DNA of 36,783 nucleotides. Source: Bacteroidota bacterium. GTDB lineage: Bacteria > Bacteroidota > Bacteroidia > Flavobacteriales > Flavobacteriaceae. Made by a program: the position numbers and the translations under genes. Below, piece after piece: positions 35,498-36,783 of the stretch (positions within the stretch are counted from its first letter, which is position 1; every line of letters starts with the position of its first letter). The notes beneath the pieces are model-generated. The model was not told the DNA's origin, did not search any database, and saw nothing but the letters and a program-made list of their open reading frames with translations. The stretch is taken from contig CATAMV010000069.1 of NCBI GenBank assembly GCA_949487855.1, forward strand, positions 1-36,783, given 5' to 3'.

Positions 35498-36783
35498 TTA
35501 CACGATTCGCTTCATGTCTGTCATTGAAGCACGAAGTGTTTTTCCAATATGCTCAATTGGGTGGTTGCGGATTTGGTCGTTAACTGTAATAAGTTGCTGG
35601 TTATCAACGCCATTACTTTCTGTTCCAAACGCATTTCCAATTACGGATGTATCAACAGTTTTCATAAAAGAAGAAAGCAATGGCTTACAGGCGTGATCAA
35701 ACAAATAGCAACCGTACTCTGCTGTGTCAGAAATTACACGGTTCATTTCAAATAATTTTTTACGCGCAATTGTATTGGCAATAAGTGGTGTTTCGTGCAA
35801 CGACTCGTAATATGCAGAGGCATCTTTTATACCCGCAGCAACCATGGTGTCGTAAGCCAATTCAACGCCAGCACGAACAAAAGCTACCATAAGTACTCCT
35901 TTGTCAAAATAGGTTTGCTCATCAATATCTTCGTCTGTTGGAGCTGTTTTTTCAAAAGCTGTTTCACCAGTTGCAGCACGCCATGATAATAAGTTTTTAT
36001 CGTCATTAGCCCAATCTTCCATCATGGTTTTTGAAAAATGTCCTGAAATAATATCGTCCATGTGCTTATTAAACAATGGCTGCATGATTACTTTTAATTC
36101 TTCAGACAATTCAAAAGCCTTGACTTTTGCAGGATTTGATAGACGATCCATCATGTTCGTGATACCGCCGTATTTTAATGCTTCGGTAATGGTTTCCCAG
36201 CCGTATTGAATCAACTTTGATGCATAAGAAGGATCAATTCCTTCTAAAACCATTTTGTCAAAACATAAGATAGATCCCGTTTGTAACACACCACATAAAA
36301 TAGTTTGCTCTCCCATTAAATCAGATTTTACTTCTGCAATAAAAGACGATTGTAAAACCCCAGCACGGTGCCCTCCCGTTCCAACACAGTATGCTTTTGC
36401 TTGCTCAAAACCTTTTCCTTCAGGGTCGTTAGCATCGTGTACTGCGATTAGTGTTGGCACTCCAAATCCACGCAAATATTCTTCACGTACTTCAGAACCA
36501 GGGCATTTTGGAGCTACCATAATTACAGTCAAATCTTCTCTCACTTGTGTTCCTTCTTCAACAATATTAAAGCCATGAGAATAGGACAAGGTTGCTCCTT
36601 TTTTCATCAAGGGCATCACTGCATTTACTACTGAAGTGTGATTTTTATCTGGAGTAAGATTAATCACTAAATCAGCCGTAGGGATCATTTCTTCATACGT
36701 ACCAACAGCGAAGTTGTTCGAAGAGGCATTTACGAAAGAAGCGCGTTTTTGCTCAATAGCACCACTCCGCAACACATAGGAAA
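35498..36783 (-). CDS. ilvC: ketol-acid reductoisomerase, long form, 5' end outside the window
   Basis: This NADPH and Mg2+ enzyme carries out the second common step of isoleucine and valine synthesis. About 428 codons are present and the frame is open to the window edge ([16 protein letters not shown]), so the start and the NADPH-binding glycine-rich loop lie outside; a GTG at 36775 is internal. It is the long, E. coli-like class II form: [20 protein letters not shown]-type [44 protein letters not shown], and the duplicated domain with [12 protein letters not shown] and ISDTAEYG. It ends in MTDMKRIV. ilvA follows immediately. Confidence 0.93.
   Translation of the reverse strand, partial: SYVLRSGAIEQKRASFVNASSNNFAVGTYEEMIPTADLVINLTPDKNHTSVVNAVMPLMKKGATLSYSHGFNIVEEGTQVREDLTVIMVAPKCPGSEVREEYLRGFGVPTLIAVHDANDPEGKGFEQAKAYCVGTGGHRAGVLQSSFIAEVKSDLMGEQTILCGVLQTGSILCFDKMVLEGIDPSYASKLIQYGWETITEALKYGGITNMMDRLSNPAKVKAFELSEELKVIMQPLFNKHMDDIISGHFSKTMMEDWANDDKNLLSWRAATGETAFEKTAPTDEDIDEQTYFDKGVLMVAFVRAGVELAYDTMVAAGIKDASAYYESLHETPLIANTIARKKLFEMNRVISDTAEYGCYLFDHACKPLLSSFMKTVDTSVIGNAFGTESNGVDNQQLITVNDQIRNHPIEHIGKTLRASMTDMKRIV

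Overview
The window looks like a chromosomal segment of a member of the Bacteroidota, most likely a marine or environmental Flavobacteriaceae. The evidence is the low G+C content, surface proteins ending in the type IX secretion (T9SS) type A sorting domain, lipoproteins with a flavobacterial export signal, promoters of the Bacteroidota TTG-N19-TAnnTTTG type, and a typical flavobacterial set of housekeeping genes. No tRNA, rRNA, IS element, CRISPR array or prophage was seen.

Left part (1-5480): an accessory surface-protein locus. Three closely spaced plus-strand genes encode a Kelch-like T9SS cargo, a protein of about 31-residue YD-like repeats that is also a T9SS cargo, and a YadA-head-like repeat protein ending in an S74 intramolecular chaperone. 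A surface lipoprotein flanked by a 24-bp direct repeat follows. Opposite them, on the minus strand, lie two very small membrane-protein genes, one only 51 codons long.

Middle part (5480-24700): mostly core genes. These are an OmpA-type lipoprotein, a PcrA/UvrD helicase (TTG start), recG, pheT, a 211-aa membrane protein with a DUF2007 protein, a YbiT-like ABC-F ATPase, transaldolase, an SDR, the SRP RNA (ffs), a plant-type glutaminyl cyclase lipoprotein, a beta-helix lipoprotein, glyA, smpB and pcm. A two-gene restriction-modification module (about 15980-17956) sits between the ABC-F gene and transaldolase. Its endonuclease gene is split by a one-base frameshift, while the DNA methyltransferase is intact.

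Right part (24700-36783): a plus-strand operon of a Gfo/Idh/MocA oxidoreductase, a YggS PLP protein, a DnaQ/GIY-YIG fusion nuclease and miaA. Then come phoH-purC (minus), a SAM hydroxide adenosyltransferase and dnaN (plus), a GapN-like aldehyde dehydrogenase, and the isoleucine genes ilvA and ilvC (minus; ilvC runs off the window end).

The points most worth following up are: (i) an ABC-F protein in which one composite ATP site is canonical and the other has lost both Walker A and signature; (ii) the RM module that seems to have separated transaldolase from its terminator, with a broken nuclease; (iii) the S74/YadA surface protein with an intact Ser-Lys dyad; (iv) repeated convergent gene pairs whose stop codons overlap; and (v) several -7 elements so close to the ATG that near-leaderless mRNAs are expected. 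I did not find a convincing wholly new multi-gene system.
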